Assembly: GCF_024809855.1 (NCBI RefSeq)
Contig: NZ_JANUEM010000005.1
Location: forward strand, 172,701 to 236,700
Source: Rheinheimera pacifica
GTDB lineage: Bacteria; Pseudomonadota; Gammaproteobacteria; Enterobacterales; Alteromonadaceae
DNA: 64,000 nt
Direction: 5' to 3'
Positions 1 to 7,500 of the stretch are shown here, in pieces. Position 1 is the first letter of the stretch. Every line of letters starts with the position of its first letter. Below the pieces are notes generated by a model. It did not search any database, was not told the origin of the DNA, and was given only the letters and a program-made list of their open reading frames with translations. Position numbers and translations under genes: made by a program.

Positions 1-2
1 CT

Positions 3-458
3 ATTGCTTCGCTTTATGAGTCATATTTGCACTTACTTGCCAAGGATATCGAAAAATTAACTGGAAACCCGCTTAAATTGGCTCGTGGTCAAGGGGTTTC
101 AAAAATATACAATTACTTCAAGGCTGTTGGTTTAAATTATTCTGCAGTCGATTTGTTTGAGCAAGTCGATGCAGCTCTGAAGATTAGAAATTGTCTTTTT
201 CATGCCAGCGGGATTTTGGATTGGTGTAAGAACCCCGAACAGATTGTTAGGGTCGTAGACGATTTGATTTATCTCAGTAAAGATCATCGGCAGCGCCGCA
301 TTAAATCAGATAATCGCGACAATGAAGTGATTATTTCAAAGTCAAAATTTGGACATAGATTGGAAATTATTAATCAGTATCCTTGGATAGTGGCTTTTTA
401 TTTTCGAGATTATTTTGTCGGTCTTTGTCTGGAGGCTAAAGGCAAAGGTAAAATATAA
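3..458 (+). CDS. HEPN-like domain protein, 5' end cut by window
   Basis: The frame is open from base 3 to the TAA at 456-458 with no start inside the window, so the N-terminus lies to the left. Counting from the codon at 27, residues 54-59 read RNCLFH, which fits the R-x4-H motif of HEPN domains (all-helical RNase or substrate-binding domains common in toxins and defence proteins). Around it are amphipathic helices; the C-terminus is basic. The stop codon lies inside the left half of an attC-like site, as is usual for integron cassette genes. The HEPN call rests on one short motif and the helical character, and RNase activity is not shown. No partner antitoxin is visible in the window. Confidence 0.5.
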   Translation: MASLYESYLHLLAKDIEKLTGNPLKLARGQGVSKIYNYFKAVGLNYSAVDLFEQVDAALKIRNCLFHASGILDWCKNPEQIVRVVDDLIYLSKDHRQRRIKSDNRDNEVIISKSKFGHRLEIINQYPWIVAFYFRDYFVGLCLEAKGKGKI

Positions 459-530
459 CAAGCCGCGTCATTCGGGGCCTAAGGCCCCTGCGACGCTCAC
501 AAGTTCGCGCGCATGCGCGGGGCGTTAGGT
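453..530 (+). mobile_element. attC-like integron recombination site
   Basis: The right core site at 524-530 is GTTAGGT, a perfect GTTRRRY, with the predicted crossover after G524. The left core at 453-459 is ATATAAC, which pairs with it at 5 of 7 positions. Between them are two strong hairpins, GGGGCC/GGCCCC (474-479 with 483-488, loop TAA) and CGCGC/GCGCG (506-510 with 515-519). The 78-base length is in the attC range. The preceding gene's stop codon falls inside the left core. The left core is imperfect and no integrase gene is in view, so this is a good candidate, not proof. Confidence 0.6.
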
Positions 531-558
531 GTCGCACAATTTACATTGCAGGAATTCA

Positions 559-1560
559 ATGGAAAAGAGATATCAGGTATTTGTAAGTTCAACTTACGCA
601 GATTTAAAGGAAGAGCGGCAGCGCGTCATTCAAGCCCTTATGGAAATGGATTGTATCCCCGCTGGAATGGAGTTGTTTCCTGCTGCAGACGAAGAGCAAT
701 GGGAATTTATAAAGAAAGTAATCGACGACTGTGATTACTATTTATTGATTATAGGCGGTCGGTACGGCTCAATTACTGATGATGGCATAAGTTACACAGA
801 AAAAGAATTTGATTATGCCGTAGAAAGTGGACTCAAAGTAGTCGGCCTGATACATGGTGAGCCGGATGACATTCCATTTGGAAAGTCAGAAAAAGATGAG
901 AGGTTGAGGAATAAATTATTTACCTTTAGAGACAAGGTTATTGATGGCCGTTTGGTTAAGTTCTGGACTGCGGCAAAAGAGCTTCCCGGTCTAGTGGCTC
1001 TCAGCATGACTAAAACTATTAAAATGTATCCTGCCACGGGCTGGGTCAGGGCCAACAATATAGCCAATGAAGACATTCTTGTGGAGCTAAATGAACTAAG
1101 AAAAGAAAATTCCACACTGCAAAAAAAGATAAATGACAATAAAGTGCAGAATGCCTTGGATGTAACCGATATCGCTGATATCGACTCAAGATTTACAATT
1201 CATGGGGAATACAAGGTCTACCGGCTCGGCCATGATGTGAGGAGCTACACCTTTGAAAGTGTAATTTCTTGGAAAGAAATGTTCACGCTAATATCTCCAT
1301 ATCTTGTCGACTATTACAATGAATCAGGCGTAGATAGCAAATTGGCAAACTGCTTACTTGAACGGGAAGGAAAATCTGGCAGTAGCGTTTCTATAAACGA
1401 ACAAGAATTTAAAACTATAAAAATACAGCTTGAAGCCTACGGGCTTATAAAAACAGAGCGCCTGAAAACTGTTAAAGGAAATATGGCAACATTTTGGTCT
1501 TTAACTGAGAAAGGCAAGAAGTTAATGATCGAAAGCAGACTAGTGCGTCAAAACACCTAA
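559..1560 (+). CDS. DUF4062 (TIR-like fold) protein with winged-helix-like tail
   Basis: A 333-residue protein. The start at 559 has AGGA seven bases upstream; a GTG at 529 would lie inside the attC core and is less likely. Residues about 4-110 match DUF4062: the opening [16 protein letters not shown] and later GGRYGSI and EKEFDYA are typical of this TIR/SLOG-like domain, often found at the N-terminus of STAND or other conflict-system proteins. A short coiled coil follows (about 175-200, [12 protein letters not shown]), then a C-terminal region ending in a probable winged helix (LEAYGLIKT...[11 protein letters not shown]). Its stop codon lies inside an attC-type left core. The function is unknown; a signalling or defence role is inferred from the domain family and the cassette location. 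Confidence 0.75.
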   Translation: MEKRYQVFVSSTYADLKEERQRVIQALMEMDCIPAGMELFPAADEEQWEFIKKVIDDCDYYLLIIGGRYGSITDDGISYTEKEFDYAVESGLKVVGLIHGEPDDIPFGKSEKDERLRNKLFTFRDKVIDGRLVKFWTAAKELPGLVALSMTKTIKMYPATGWVRANNIANEDILVELNELRKENSTLQKKINDNKVQNALDVTDIADIDSRFTIHGEYKVYRLGHDVRSYTFESVISWKEMFTLISPYLVDYYNESGVDSKLANCLLEREGKSGSSVSINEQEFKTIKIQLEAYGLIKTERLKTVKGNMATFWSLTEKGKKLMIESRLVRQNT

Positions 1561-1561
1561 C
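1555..1561 (+). mobile_element. attC left core half-site (R'') of the DUF4062 cassette
   Basis: ACCTAAC is a perfect RYYYAAC core and the exact reverse complement of GTTAGGT at 524-530. A cassette's left core should match its own first bases, so this pairing marks 525-1561 as one cassette body. I found no matching GTTRRRY right core in the next 300 bases, so the right part of this attC looks decayed or interrupted. Confidence 0.55.
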
Positions 1562-1602
1562 ACATATGAGCCTTCCCGGACTCAATAGGCAAAACCACTC
1601 TT

Positions 1603-1622
1603 CTGGCCGCATCAGCGGCCAG
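1603..1622. other. Perfect 8-bp hairpin in gene-poor stretch 1561-1996
   Basis: CTGGCCGC and GCGGCCAG flank a four-base ATCA loop. There is no T-run on either side, so it is not a classical terminator. It may be the surviving arm of the second attC or the end structure of the transposon remnant next to it. Apart from this hairpin and the transposase scrap, the 436 bases between DUF4062 and the next gene hold nothing I can identify. Confidence 0.4.
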
Positions 1623-1710
1623 GCTGTTGTCCATCAGCAAGATAGGCTGCTTTATCTGTCATCATGGTTGCCAGGCGACAGCCTGCAACAAACACATATC
1701 GGGGGCTCTC

Positions 1711-1887
1711 TTATCTCACTCTTAATAAGTGCCTGCTGATAGGTTTTGCCTCACTACTACCTTCCAGATACGCCACCTCAAAGAAGTCTTTGTGCGTATC
1801 TAAGCCTATAAAAGTTATGCTACTGTTAACTACGCTGACTGCCAGTACTGCATCTTCATCAAATACGGTATGGCTCTGGCTGCAAAG
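1711..1887 (-). pseudogene. IS110-family transposase N-terminal remnant
   Basis: On the minus strand an open stretch between stop codons contains ITFIGLDTHKDFFEVAYLEG. This resembles the first catalytic-aspartate segment of IS110/IS1111 DEDD transposases (typically an IGLDxHK start). It has no start codon, and the reading frame stops after about 58 codons where the family needs more than 300. The rest of the transposase is absent, so this is a dead fragment. Its presence between two cassette-like genes suggests an insertion and later deletion damaged the array here. The family call rests on one short segment. Confidence 0.45.
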
Positions 1888-1996
1888 CTAACCCATGCAC
1901 CCGGATGTCAGCACCATGTGAGGGAGCGCGCAATTGCTCGCAAGGCACGCACTTGGAATCAAAATCTGGTATGTAATCTGGGCGGTGATTATAAAA

Positions 1997-2242
1997 ATGG
2001 GAAGCAAATTTTTATGCGAGTGTGGATATCACGTGAGGACAAACATGTTTGAAGGACATTCTATATACAGAATGTTAAGCGATAACGATGTCGACTCAAT
2101 TGATGATTCTGATAACGCAAAAGATCTCGTTGAATTATGGCTCGGTTCTCAGGAAGTAATAAGATGTAAGGGCTGCGGTTGCCTCTATCTATGGGATCCG
2201 AGTGCCAATCTATATGAGAAATATGTAAAAGTTGGCCTTTAA
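1997..2242 (+). CDS. Small Cys-rich protein, possible zinc ribbon, cassette type
   Basis: An 81-residue protein from the ATG at 1997; a longer in-frame start at 1934 adds an unrelated-looking leader. It begins MGSKFLCECGYHVRTNMFEGH and later has RCKGCGCLYLW. The CxC and CxxCxC clusters about 50 residues apart suggest a metal-binding ribbon. I recall similar short proteins from integron cassettes and scattered genomic islands, all of unknown function. The codons look ordinary. No dedicated partner gene is seen; the neighbours are a transposase remnant upstream and a cupin downstream. Confidence 0.65.
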   Translation: MGSKFLCECGYHVRTNMFEGHSIYRMLSDNDVDSIDDSDNAKDLVELWLGSQEVIRCKGCGCLYLWDPSANLYEKYVKVGL

Positions 2243-2329
2243 GTGCTTTGGATGTAATTCTCAAATGCTGGCTGTAAACGGGCGTACACTGCTCACTCCT
2301 GCGGCAGTACATAAATGTATGGATAAAAG

Positions 2330-2695
2330 ATGACGTTTAACGCTATAAATTTTAAAGATAAATTTTCTAAGTTTTCTGAGCACTGGTCCCCTCGTGTTAT
2401 CGCAGAAATGAACGACTATCAATTTAAACTGGTGAAAGTAGAGGGGGATTTCGTTTGGCATAACCACCCGGATACAGATGAGGTTTTTATTGTGATTGAA
2501 GGCACGCTGAATATTGAATTTCGGGACGGTGTTGTTAGTTTGAATGCCGGTGAAATGTTTGTGATACCAAAAGGGGTAGAGCATAAGCCTGCTGCCGCCA
2601 ATGAATGTAAAATTATGATTGTAGAGCCTAGAGGTGTTGTTAATACAGGTGACTCGGGTGGTGAGCTAACGGCAGAAAATGATATTTGGGTGTAA
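2330..2695 (+). CDS. Single-domain cupin protein
   Basis: A 121-residue small beta-barrel cupin. Cupin motif 1 is visible as [16 protein letters not shown] (about residues 43-58), with histidines and a glutamate suited to binding a metal. Motif 2 is [14 protein letters not shown] (about 71-84), with the last metal-ligand histidine. The ATG at 2330 follows GGATAAAAG. Stand-alone cupins of this size are frequent cassette cargo, but the substrate cannot be told from sequence; proposed roles range from sugar or aromatic-acid handling to regulation. Just after the stop, 2701-2707 reads GGCTAAC, a 6/7 match to an attC left core. Confidence 0.8.
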   Translation: MTFNAINFKDKFSKFSEHWSPRVIAEMNDYQFKLVKVEGDFVWHNHPDTDEVFIVIEGTLNIEFRDGVVSLNAGEMFVIPKGVEHKPAAANECKIMIVEPRGVVNTGDSGGELTAENDIWV

Positions 2696-2769
2696 TGTGC
2701 GGCTAACAAACAGCTTAATACATGGATCGCAGACCACTTACACAGATTTAAGGCAACATAACACAAAGC

Positions 2770-2794
2770 AGCAGATGCGTATTACGCGTCTGCT
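2770..2794. terminator. Hairpin after the cupin gene, possible weak terminator
   Basis: AGCAGATGCG and CGCGTCTGCT form a 10-bp stem (one G-T pair) around TATTA. On the plus strand only TTTAAA follows, so termination would be weak. It separates the cupin from the lipoprotein gene and could instead be part of a degenerate recombination site. Confidence 0.4.
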
Positions 2795-2810
2795 TTAAAC
2801 GTAGGTAACC

Positions 2811-3188
2811 ATGAGAACTCTATTTTTATCAACAATAGCCATTTTTCTATCAGCCTGCACTGACCCGTGTGTAGATGAAATTATTCGTCAAGTTGCTGAC
2901 AAAGAACAAAAAACTGCCGCTGTACATATACGCCGAAACTGTGGTGCTACCACAGGCTATGTCGAGCAAGTTTACATTGTAGTTTCTGGTGCAAGTTATA
3001 AAGATGCCGAGCCGATTTTTACAGCTGACAAGGTTGATAATCTGGCTGTTAATTGGTTGGATGGCCGAACTTTAGAAATTAGCTATGATGCAGCCAGAAT
3101 ATTTAACTTCAAAAACTTCTGGCACTCTGCTGAAGTTGATAACTTTCAATACGTTATTAAAGTTGTACTACGTGAGAGCAGCCAGTGA
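2811..3188 (+). CDS. Small predicted lipoprotein, unknown function
   Basis: A 125-residue protein with a lipoprotein signal: MRTLFLSTIAIFLSAC puts the lipidated cysteine at residue 16. The mature part has further cysteines (DPC and RRNC) that may form a disulfide, and alternates beta-type stretches (VEQVYIVVSG, FQYVIKVVLRE). There is an AGGT a few bases before the ATG. I do not recognise a named family. Similar short lipoproteins turn up in integron cassettes, which fits its place at the end of the accessory block and just before core genes. Confidence 0.6.
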   Translation: MRTLFLSTIAIFLSACTDPCVDEIIRQVADKEQKTAAVHIRRNCGATTGYVEQVYIVVSGASYKDAEPIFTADKVDNLAVNWLDGRTLEISYDAARIFNFKNFWHSAEVDNFQYVIKVVLRESSQ

Positions 3189-3204
3189 TTAGCAGTGTTA
3201 GATA

Positions 3205-3231
3205 AGCAAACCGGCTATAAACCGGCTTGCT
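3205..3231. terminator. Hairpin closing the accessory block
   Basis: AGCAAACCGG and CCGGCTTGCT pair over 10 positions with one mismatch, loop CTATAAA. No T-run follows, so it is a weak terminator at best. Just before it, 3197-3203 (GTTAGAT) fits the attC right-core pattern GTTRRRY, but no partner left core was found. The rest of 3189-3452 shows no gene. Confidence 0.4.
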
Positions 3232-3452
3232 CCAGTAAGGTTGCCATATGCTGCAGAAATGCACTTTTCCTGAGCACCGGGAGATTGGTGGGGTAAGCAC
3301 AGTTGCCGGTCAATTTCGCTGTGCTGCATCTGCGACTATAGGCTAGTATTCAGTAAGGAAATACCGTGTTATTCTGCCGGATCATAAAGTAAATGCTAAC
3401 CACGTGTCATAGTTGATTTACCTAAGTACCTAAAATAATAAGGAATTTTCTA

Positions 3453-4913
3453 ATGCTGATTTTCTTTGCCTGCATAGCCATACTTCTTGTAGGCTATAAG
3501 TTCTACAGCCCCTTTGTTGAAAAACAAGCCGGTATAGACCCTAATATCAAGACGCCTCAAGAACGTTTAAACGATGGCGTTGACTATGTTGCAGTTAGTC
3601 CCTTTAAAGCGTTTTTAATCCAGTTTTTGAATGTTGCCGGTGTTGGCCCTATTTTTGGTCCTATTTTGGGTGCGTTATACGGCCCTGTAGCACTTGTCTG
3701 GATAGTTATCGGCAATATCGTTGGTGGCGCAGTACATGATTACTTTTCTGGTGTAATGAGCCTGAAAGAAGATGGCAAGAGTTTGCCAGAAATTGCTGGT
3801 AAGTATTATAACGTGGTGTTTAAAGGCGTTATGCTGGTCTTTACTGCCATGCTGCTGTTCTTTGTTGGTGTAGTGTTTATTATGAGCCCGGCAGGGCTAT
3901 TGAGTAATTTGTCTTATTTTGAAGGTACTTTTTTAGCAGGTAATACCTTTTGGGTATTGGTAATACTGGTGTACTACTTTTTAGCGACCTTGCTACCGAT
4001 TGATAAAATTATCACTAAGCTGTATCCGGCATTTGGTTTGCTGATGATTGTTATGACAACATTAATTGCTGGTGCATTGCTGATGGAGGCGCCGCATCTT
4101 CCTCAGGTAAATGATATTTTTGCCTATTTTCATGGCCATCATGATCATGACTTTTTAGCACCAAATCCGGATGGTTTGCCAATTTGGCCATTGCTGTTTT
4201 TAACCATTACCTGCGGTGCTATAAGTGGTTTTCACTCGACACAATCGCCTATGATTGCCCGTTGCCTTACGAATGAAAAATATGCCCGTCCGGTTTTCTA
4301 CGGCGCAATGATGTGTGAAGGTATTGTGGCTTGTGTTTGGGCTTTGGCCGGTATTGCTGCGTTCCCGGGCGGTTATGTTGAGTTAAAAGCTATGCTGGCT
4401 CAAGGTGGCCCTGGTTTAGTGGTTAACCATATTGCGACCAGCTACCTTGGCATTTTCGGTGGCGTTATGGCTATTCTTGCCGTGGCTATTTTTCCGATCA
4501 CCTCAGGTGACACCGCGTTCCGTTCGTTGCGTCTAACCATTATGGATGCCTTTAAAATTTCGCAAACAACCGTGCACAGACTTGCGTTGGCGGTGCCAAT
4601 ACTGGGCGTTGCCTATTTGATGACGTTCCTGGATTTCTCGTTGATCTGGCGTTATTTCGCGTTCTCGAATATGCTGTTATCAACCAGCGTATTGTGGTTA
4701 GCAACAAAATATCTGTTTGACAGAGGCACGTTCCACTGGATTACCAGTGTTCCGGCTGTAATTGGTACAGCTATAACGGTGGCTTATATTGCTACTGCGG
4801 GTATTGGCTTGAATTTGCCTGCTACATACAGCAAGCCGATAGGTATAGTTGTAGCGGTAGTGTGTTTGATAGGGCTGGTTATGGCGCATAATAAGCGTAC
4901 TGCAACAGCGTAA
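3453..4913 (+). CDS. CstA-family carbon starvation transporter, short form
   Basis: A 486-residue integral membrane protein with about 12 hydrophobic segments. CstA hallmarks include VAGVGPIFGPILGALYGP, AVHDYFSGVMSLKEDG and SGFHSTQSPMIARCL. CstA and BtsT of E. coli, which take up peptides or pyruvate in starved cells, are about 700 residues, so this is the shorter CstA form lacking the long C-terminal extension. A His/Asp-rich loop (HGHHDHDF, about 227-234) is unusual and might bind metal. It stands alone, with its own terminator directly downstream. The substrate is not determinable; pyruvate or peptides are candidates by family. Confidence 0.85.
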   Translation: MLIFFACIAILLVGYKFYSPFVEKQAGIDPNIKTPQERLNDGVDYVAVSPFKAFLIQFLNVAGVGPIFGPILGALYGPVALVWIVIGNIVGGAVHDYFSGVMSLKEDGKSLPEIAGKYYNVVFKGVMLVFTAMLLFFVGVVFIMSPAGLLSNLSYFEGTFLAGNTFWVLVILVYYFLATLLPIDKIITKLYPAFGLLMIVMTTLIAGALLMEAPHLPQVNDIFAYFHGHHDHDFLAPNPDGLPIWPLLFLTITCGAISGFHSTQSPMIARCLTNEKYARPVFYGAMMCEGIVACVWALAGIAAFPGGYVELKAMLAQGGPGLVVNHIATSYLGIFGGVMAILAVAIFPITSGDTAFRSLRLTIMDAFKISQTTVHRLALAVPILGVAYLMTFLDFSLIWRYFAFSNMLLSTSVLWLATKYLFDRGTFHWITSVPAVIGTAITVAYIATAGIGLNLPATYSKPIGIVVAVVCLIGLVMAHNKRTATA

Positions 4914-4924
4914 AACATTCGTTT

Positions 4925-4959
4925 AAAAACGGCGCTTGTGTTATCGGCGCCGTTTTTTT
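4925..4959 (+). terminator. Rho-independent terminator of cstA-like gene
   Basis: AAAAACGGCGC (4925-4935) pairs with GCGCCGTTTTT (4947-4957), followed by more T. The A-tract on the left arm means it can also act on leftward transcripts, but the leftward gene ending here starts at 6859 and stops at 4979, so it probably serves both convergent units. Confidence 0.9.
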
Positions 4960-4978
4960 ATGCCTGATATATCTACAT

Positions 4979-6859
4979 TTACTGGCAGGATCTGTTCCGG
5001 CCGTTAGCTTTGGCTTTATATAACGCATCATCTGCACGGCCCAGCGTAATATTTAATAACTCATCGTGTCGGCTTTGTGCAATACCTAAACTGCAGGTAA
5101 TAGAAAACGGCTGTTTACTGTCATTCACCTCAATAGCTGCCACGGCATGGCGTAAACGTTCGGCTATTATCTCTGCCTGTTGTAGTGTGGTATCGGGCAG
5201 TACAATCAAAAACTCTTCGCCACCGGTACGGCCAAAGTGATCCTGCTCACGCAATAAGCTGCTGACAGTAAGGCTAAACTGCTGCAGGGCTAAGTCGCCT
5301 GCTTCATGGCCATAACGGTCGTTTACCTGTTTAAAGTGATCCAAATCCAGGCTCAAAAAGCTCAGTGGCAAGGTGGTATCAAGCGCTTTTACCCGTTCTT
5401 GCTCGGCCAGCAACATAATACGCCGCCGGTTGGCAATACCGGTTAGCTCGTCTGTCATGGCAAGGTTATGCAGCCTGCTGTTGCGTTTTTTTAATGACAC
5501 AGCTGCACTAAATAAAATCAGCAGTAGTAAGGCAATTAAGCTTAATGCAACGTATTGCCAGCGCTGAGCCAGTTGCAGGGTGCTGACGTGCTGTTGCATC
5601 AGGGCTTTTTCTGCCGCCAGTTGCTGGTTGCGCTCTTGTTGGCGGGCTGAGTCAAACTGGATGCGCAGTAAATTACTTTGTTGCTCTCTGGCTAGCTGCT
5701 GTTGCTGCTGATTACTGCTGACATAGTGCTGCAGCATTTGGTAGGCTGCAATGCCATCACCGGTTGCTGCCAGCGCCGCTGCCCTTGCCTGATACAGCAT
5801 CAGCCGGTAACGTGGGTTGTCATCAATACTGAGATACTGTTCTGCCAGTGTAACCTGATGTAGCGCATCTTCGGGTTGTTGCAGCGCAACAAGGGTTTCG
5901 CTGTGGTACAGCGCCAATAGCCCTTTGTAGGTGGCTAGTGACGAGTGATCCTGTACGGTGCTGCTCTCCAGCTCGGCAAGTGCCTGGCGGTGAAACAGTG
6001 AAGCGTTATCATATTGTTGCAGCAGGTTATATATCCACACCAGGTTTACTTTTATATACGTTTGCCAAAGTGGTTCATCCAGCTGCTGGTATGCCTGCAA
6101 AGCTTGTTCAAACAGCTCGAGTGCCTGCTTTGGCTGGCCCAGTTCGGCATAAGAAAAGGCTTTTTCGTTCAGGATCATCGCCAGGCGGAATTGCTCCTGG
6201 GGGGCAGTAAATTCCTGCTCAGCCTGTTCCAGATAGTTCAGTGCATCCTGATATAAACCCATGCGGCGGTAAGTGGCAGCGATGGATAACACTAAATCAT
6301 TGATGTAAGAGCGGTACCCTAAGCTAAGCTGCAATTGGTAGGCACTGACATAGTGCTGCATAGCATCAGCATAATTGCCGCGGTAAGAGTCAATACTGCC
6401 CAGCAAGCTTAAACTAATGGCGATACTAAGCGGGTTTTCACTGGCACTGGCGGCATCATAGCTTAGCCTGGCATTTTGTTCGGCCAGCTGGGTTTGCCCA
6501 AGTTGGCTGTAAAGATAATAACGGCAGACATAATAGTCGGCTAACGTTTCATAATCATGCTTTGCTTTAGCCTGGCTGATTTTTTCATCACTAAAGCTGA
6601 TACCCTGTTCTGGCTTATCAAAATACGCCAAAGTACAGCGCAGCCGGTTAAGCATGCTGGTACGTTTGGTATCGTTGGCGGGCAGGGCGGCTTCAAGTTC
6701 AAGCAGGGTTTGCTGATAATCTGCAATGCTGAAAAATGGCCGTTCGCCACGTTCTATTTGTTTAACCAGGGCATCAAACTGCTGTGGTTGCAGCGCACCG
6801 GCGCCGTATAAACTGGCGCAAAACAAGCAAACAAAGCCGATATAAGGTTTTACTGGCAT
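4979..6859 (-). CDS. Periplasmic-TPR diguanylate cyclase (GGDEF)
   Basis: 626 residues that would make cyclic di-GMP from two GTP. The order is: signal peptide (about 1-20); a long helical TPR-type periplasmic sensor (about 25-400) with repeats such as the YRMGLYQDALNYLEQAEQEF segment; a coiled coil; one transmembrane helix (about 434-456); and a cytoplasmic GGDEF domain (about 465-624). The active-site signature is GGEEF at 546-550, with an RxxD inhibitory site five residues ahead (REQD), so it should be active and subject to product inhibition. AGGG precedes the start. It is a single gene ending at the shared terminator. The ligand sensed by the TPR domain is unknown. Confidence 0.9.
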   Translation of the reverse strand: MPVKPYIGFVCLFCASLYGAGALQPQQFDALVKQIERGERPFFSIADYQQTLLELEAALPANDTKRTSMLNRLRCTLAYFDKPEQGISFSDEKISQAKAKHDYETLADYYVCRYYLYSQLGQTQLAEQNARLSYDAASASENPLSIAISLSLLGSIDSYRGNYADAMQHYVSAYQLQLSLGYRSYINDLVLSIAATYRRMGLYQDALNYLEQAEQEFTAPQEQFRLAMILNEKAFSYAELGQPKQALELFEQALQAYQQLDEPLWQTYIKVNLVWIYNLLQQYDNASLFHRQALAELESSTVQDHSSLATYKGLLALYHSETLVALQQPEDALHQVTLAEQYLSIDDNPRYRLMLYQARAAALAATGDGIAAYQMLQHYVSSNQQQQQLAREQQSNLLRIQFDSARQQERNQQLAAEKALMQQHVSTLQLAQRWQYVALSLIALLLLILFSAAVSLKKRNSRLHNLAMTDELTGIANRRRIMLLAEQERVKALDTTLPLSFLSLDLDHFKQVNDRYGHEAGDLALQQFSLTVSSLLREQDHFGRTGGEEFLIVLPDTTLQQAEIIAERLRHAVAAIEVNDSKQPFSITCSLGIAQSRHDELLNITLGRADDALYKAKANGRNRSCQ

Positions 6860-6890
6860 AAATATGCCCTATGCCAATAAGTTACAGATT

Positions 6891-6915
6891 CCGGCATCTT
6901 GTTTGCAGATGCCGG
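6891..6915 (-). terminator. Hairpin after ydbL, probable weak terminator
   Basis: CCGGCATC (6891-6898) and GATGCCGG (6908-6915) form a perfect 8-bp stem with a nine-base loop between ydbL and the diguanylate cyclase gene. There is no clear T-run on the minus strand, so termination is likely but inefficient. Confidence 0.45.
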
Positions 6916-6947
6916 CTTGGTATGTATAACGCTTAAAGGGCCGGGGC

Positions 6948-7301
6948 TCAGGGCTTTTTAACCCAGTTACCGTCAAGCAAAATATAGTGCCCTGCGCTGG
7001 TGCGCTCGAGGGCTTTTTTGCCTGCCATTGCTTCTACATCGGCTACTGCAATATTGTTTTGCTGCGCCAGTTTGGCGTATTCAGCCCGGCGGGCGTCGTT
7101 AATCAGTTTAACAATATTGGCTGCGTCGCCGCTGTTGTTAACTACACCTAAATAGCCGTTAGCCTGCTCGCCAACCAGGCCTTGTGTTTTGGCCTGGCCC
7201 AGTGCCGACATCGCTTGTTGTAAGTTCATTGCCAGTACCGGCAGGCTAATGGCAAACAGCGCAGGTAACAGCAGCAGTTTTAATTTATTAAACCGTTTCA
7301 T
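6948..7301 (-). CDS. ydbL: YdbL family (DUF1318) periplasmic protein
   Basis: 117 residues from the second of two adjacent ATGs (7301), six bases after AAGGAG; the upstream ATG at 7304 is the alternative. A signal peptide (KLLLLPALFAISLPVLA) is followed by the DUF1318 domain, recognisable by GLVGEQANGYLGVV and a C-terminal YILLDGNWVKKP. YdbL is the third member of the ydbH-ynbE-ydbL set; it is thought to modulate the YdbH-YnbE envelope bridge, but its exact job is less certain. The ribosome site overlaps the stop codon of ynbE, so the two are translationally coupled. Confidence 0.85.
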   Translation of the reverse strand: MKRFNKLKLLLLPALFAISLPVLAMNLQQAMSALGQAKTQGLVGEQANGYLGVVNNSGDAANIVKLINDARRAEYAKLAQQNNIAVADVEAMAGKKALERTSAGHYILLDGNWVKKP

Positions 7302-7311
7302 CATGTGCTCC

Positions 7312-7500
7312 TTAGAATAAACCACTGTCATCGCTGAACAATTCATCCAGCTGTTTATCGACTTTAATATAGATTTCGTGCTGAATCTTTACATTCAGGT
7401 TAATGTTAATCGGTTCGGCCGGTAAAGCCACCTGCACTTTGGGGGTACAGGCGGCCAGTAACAGTGCCAGCACGACTGCTCCGCTAAGTTGTTGTATCAT
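7312..7500 (-). CDS. ynbE: YnbE-like outer-membrane lipoprotein
   Basis: 62 residues. The lipobox LLAAC puts the lipidated cysteine at about residue 18, and the mature part is only about 45 residues with alternating beta-type sequence (INLNVKIQHEIYIKV). In E. coli YnbE is an outer-membrane lipoprotein that multimerises by beta-strand stacking and docks the C-terminal end of YdbH. The ATG overlaps the last bases of ydbH by four (ATGA type), and the gene sits between ydbH and ydbL exactly as in E. coli. Confidence 0.88.
   Translation of the reverse strand: MIQQLSGAVVLALLLAACTPKVQVALPAEPININLNVKIQHEIYIKVDKQLDELFSDDSGLF

Noticed and set aside
1664..2052. Two open frames on the plus strand (1664-1891, 1870-2052) upstream of the Cys-rich gene
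   Set aside because: No family resemblance, no ribosome sites, and they lie over the transposase remnant read on the other strand; the true downstream gene starts at 1997 in another frame.
2074..2080. GTTAAGC matching the attC right-core pattern
   Set aside because: It lies inside the coding part of the Cys-rich gene with no pairing left core; a chance match.
2701..2707. GGCTAAC as an attC left core after the cupin gene
   Set aside because: 6/7 match only and no complementary right core found; mentioned in the cupin entry but not called as a site.
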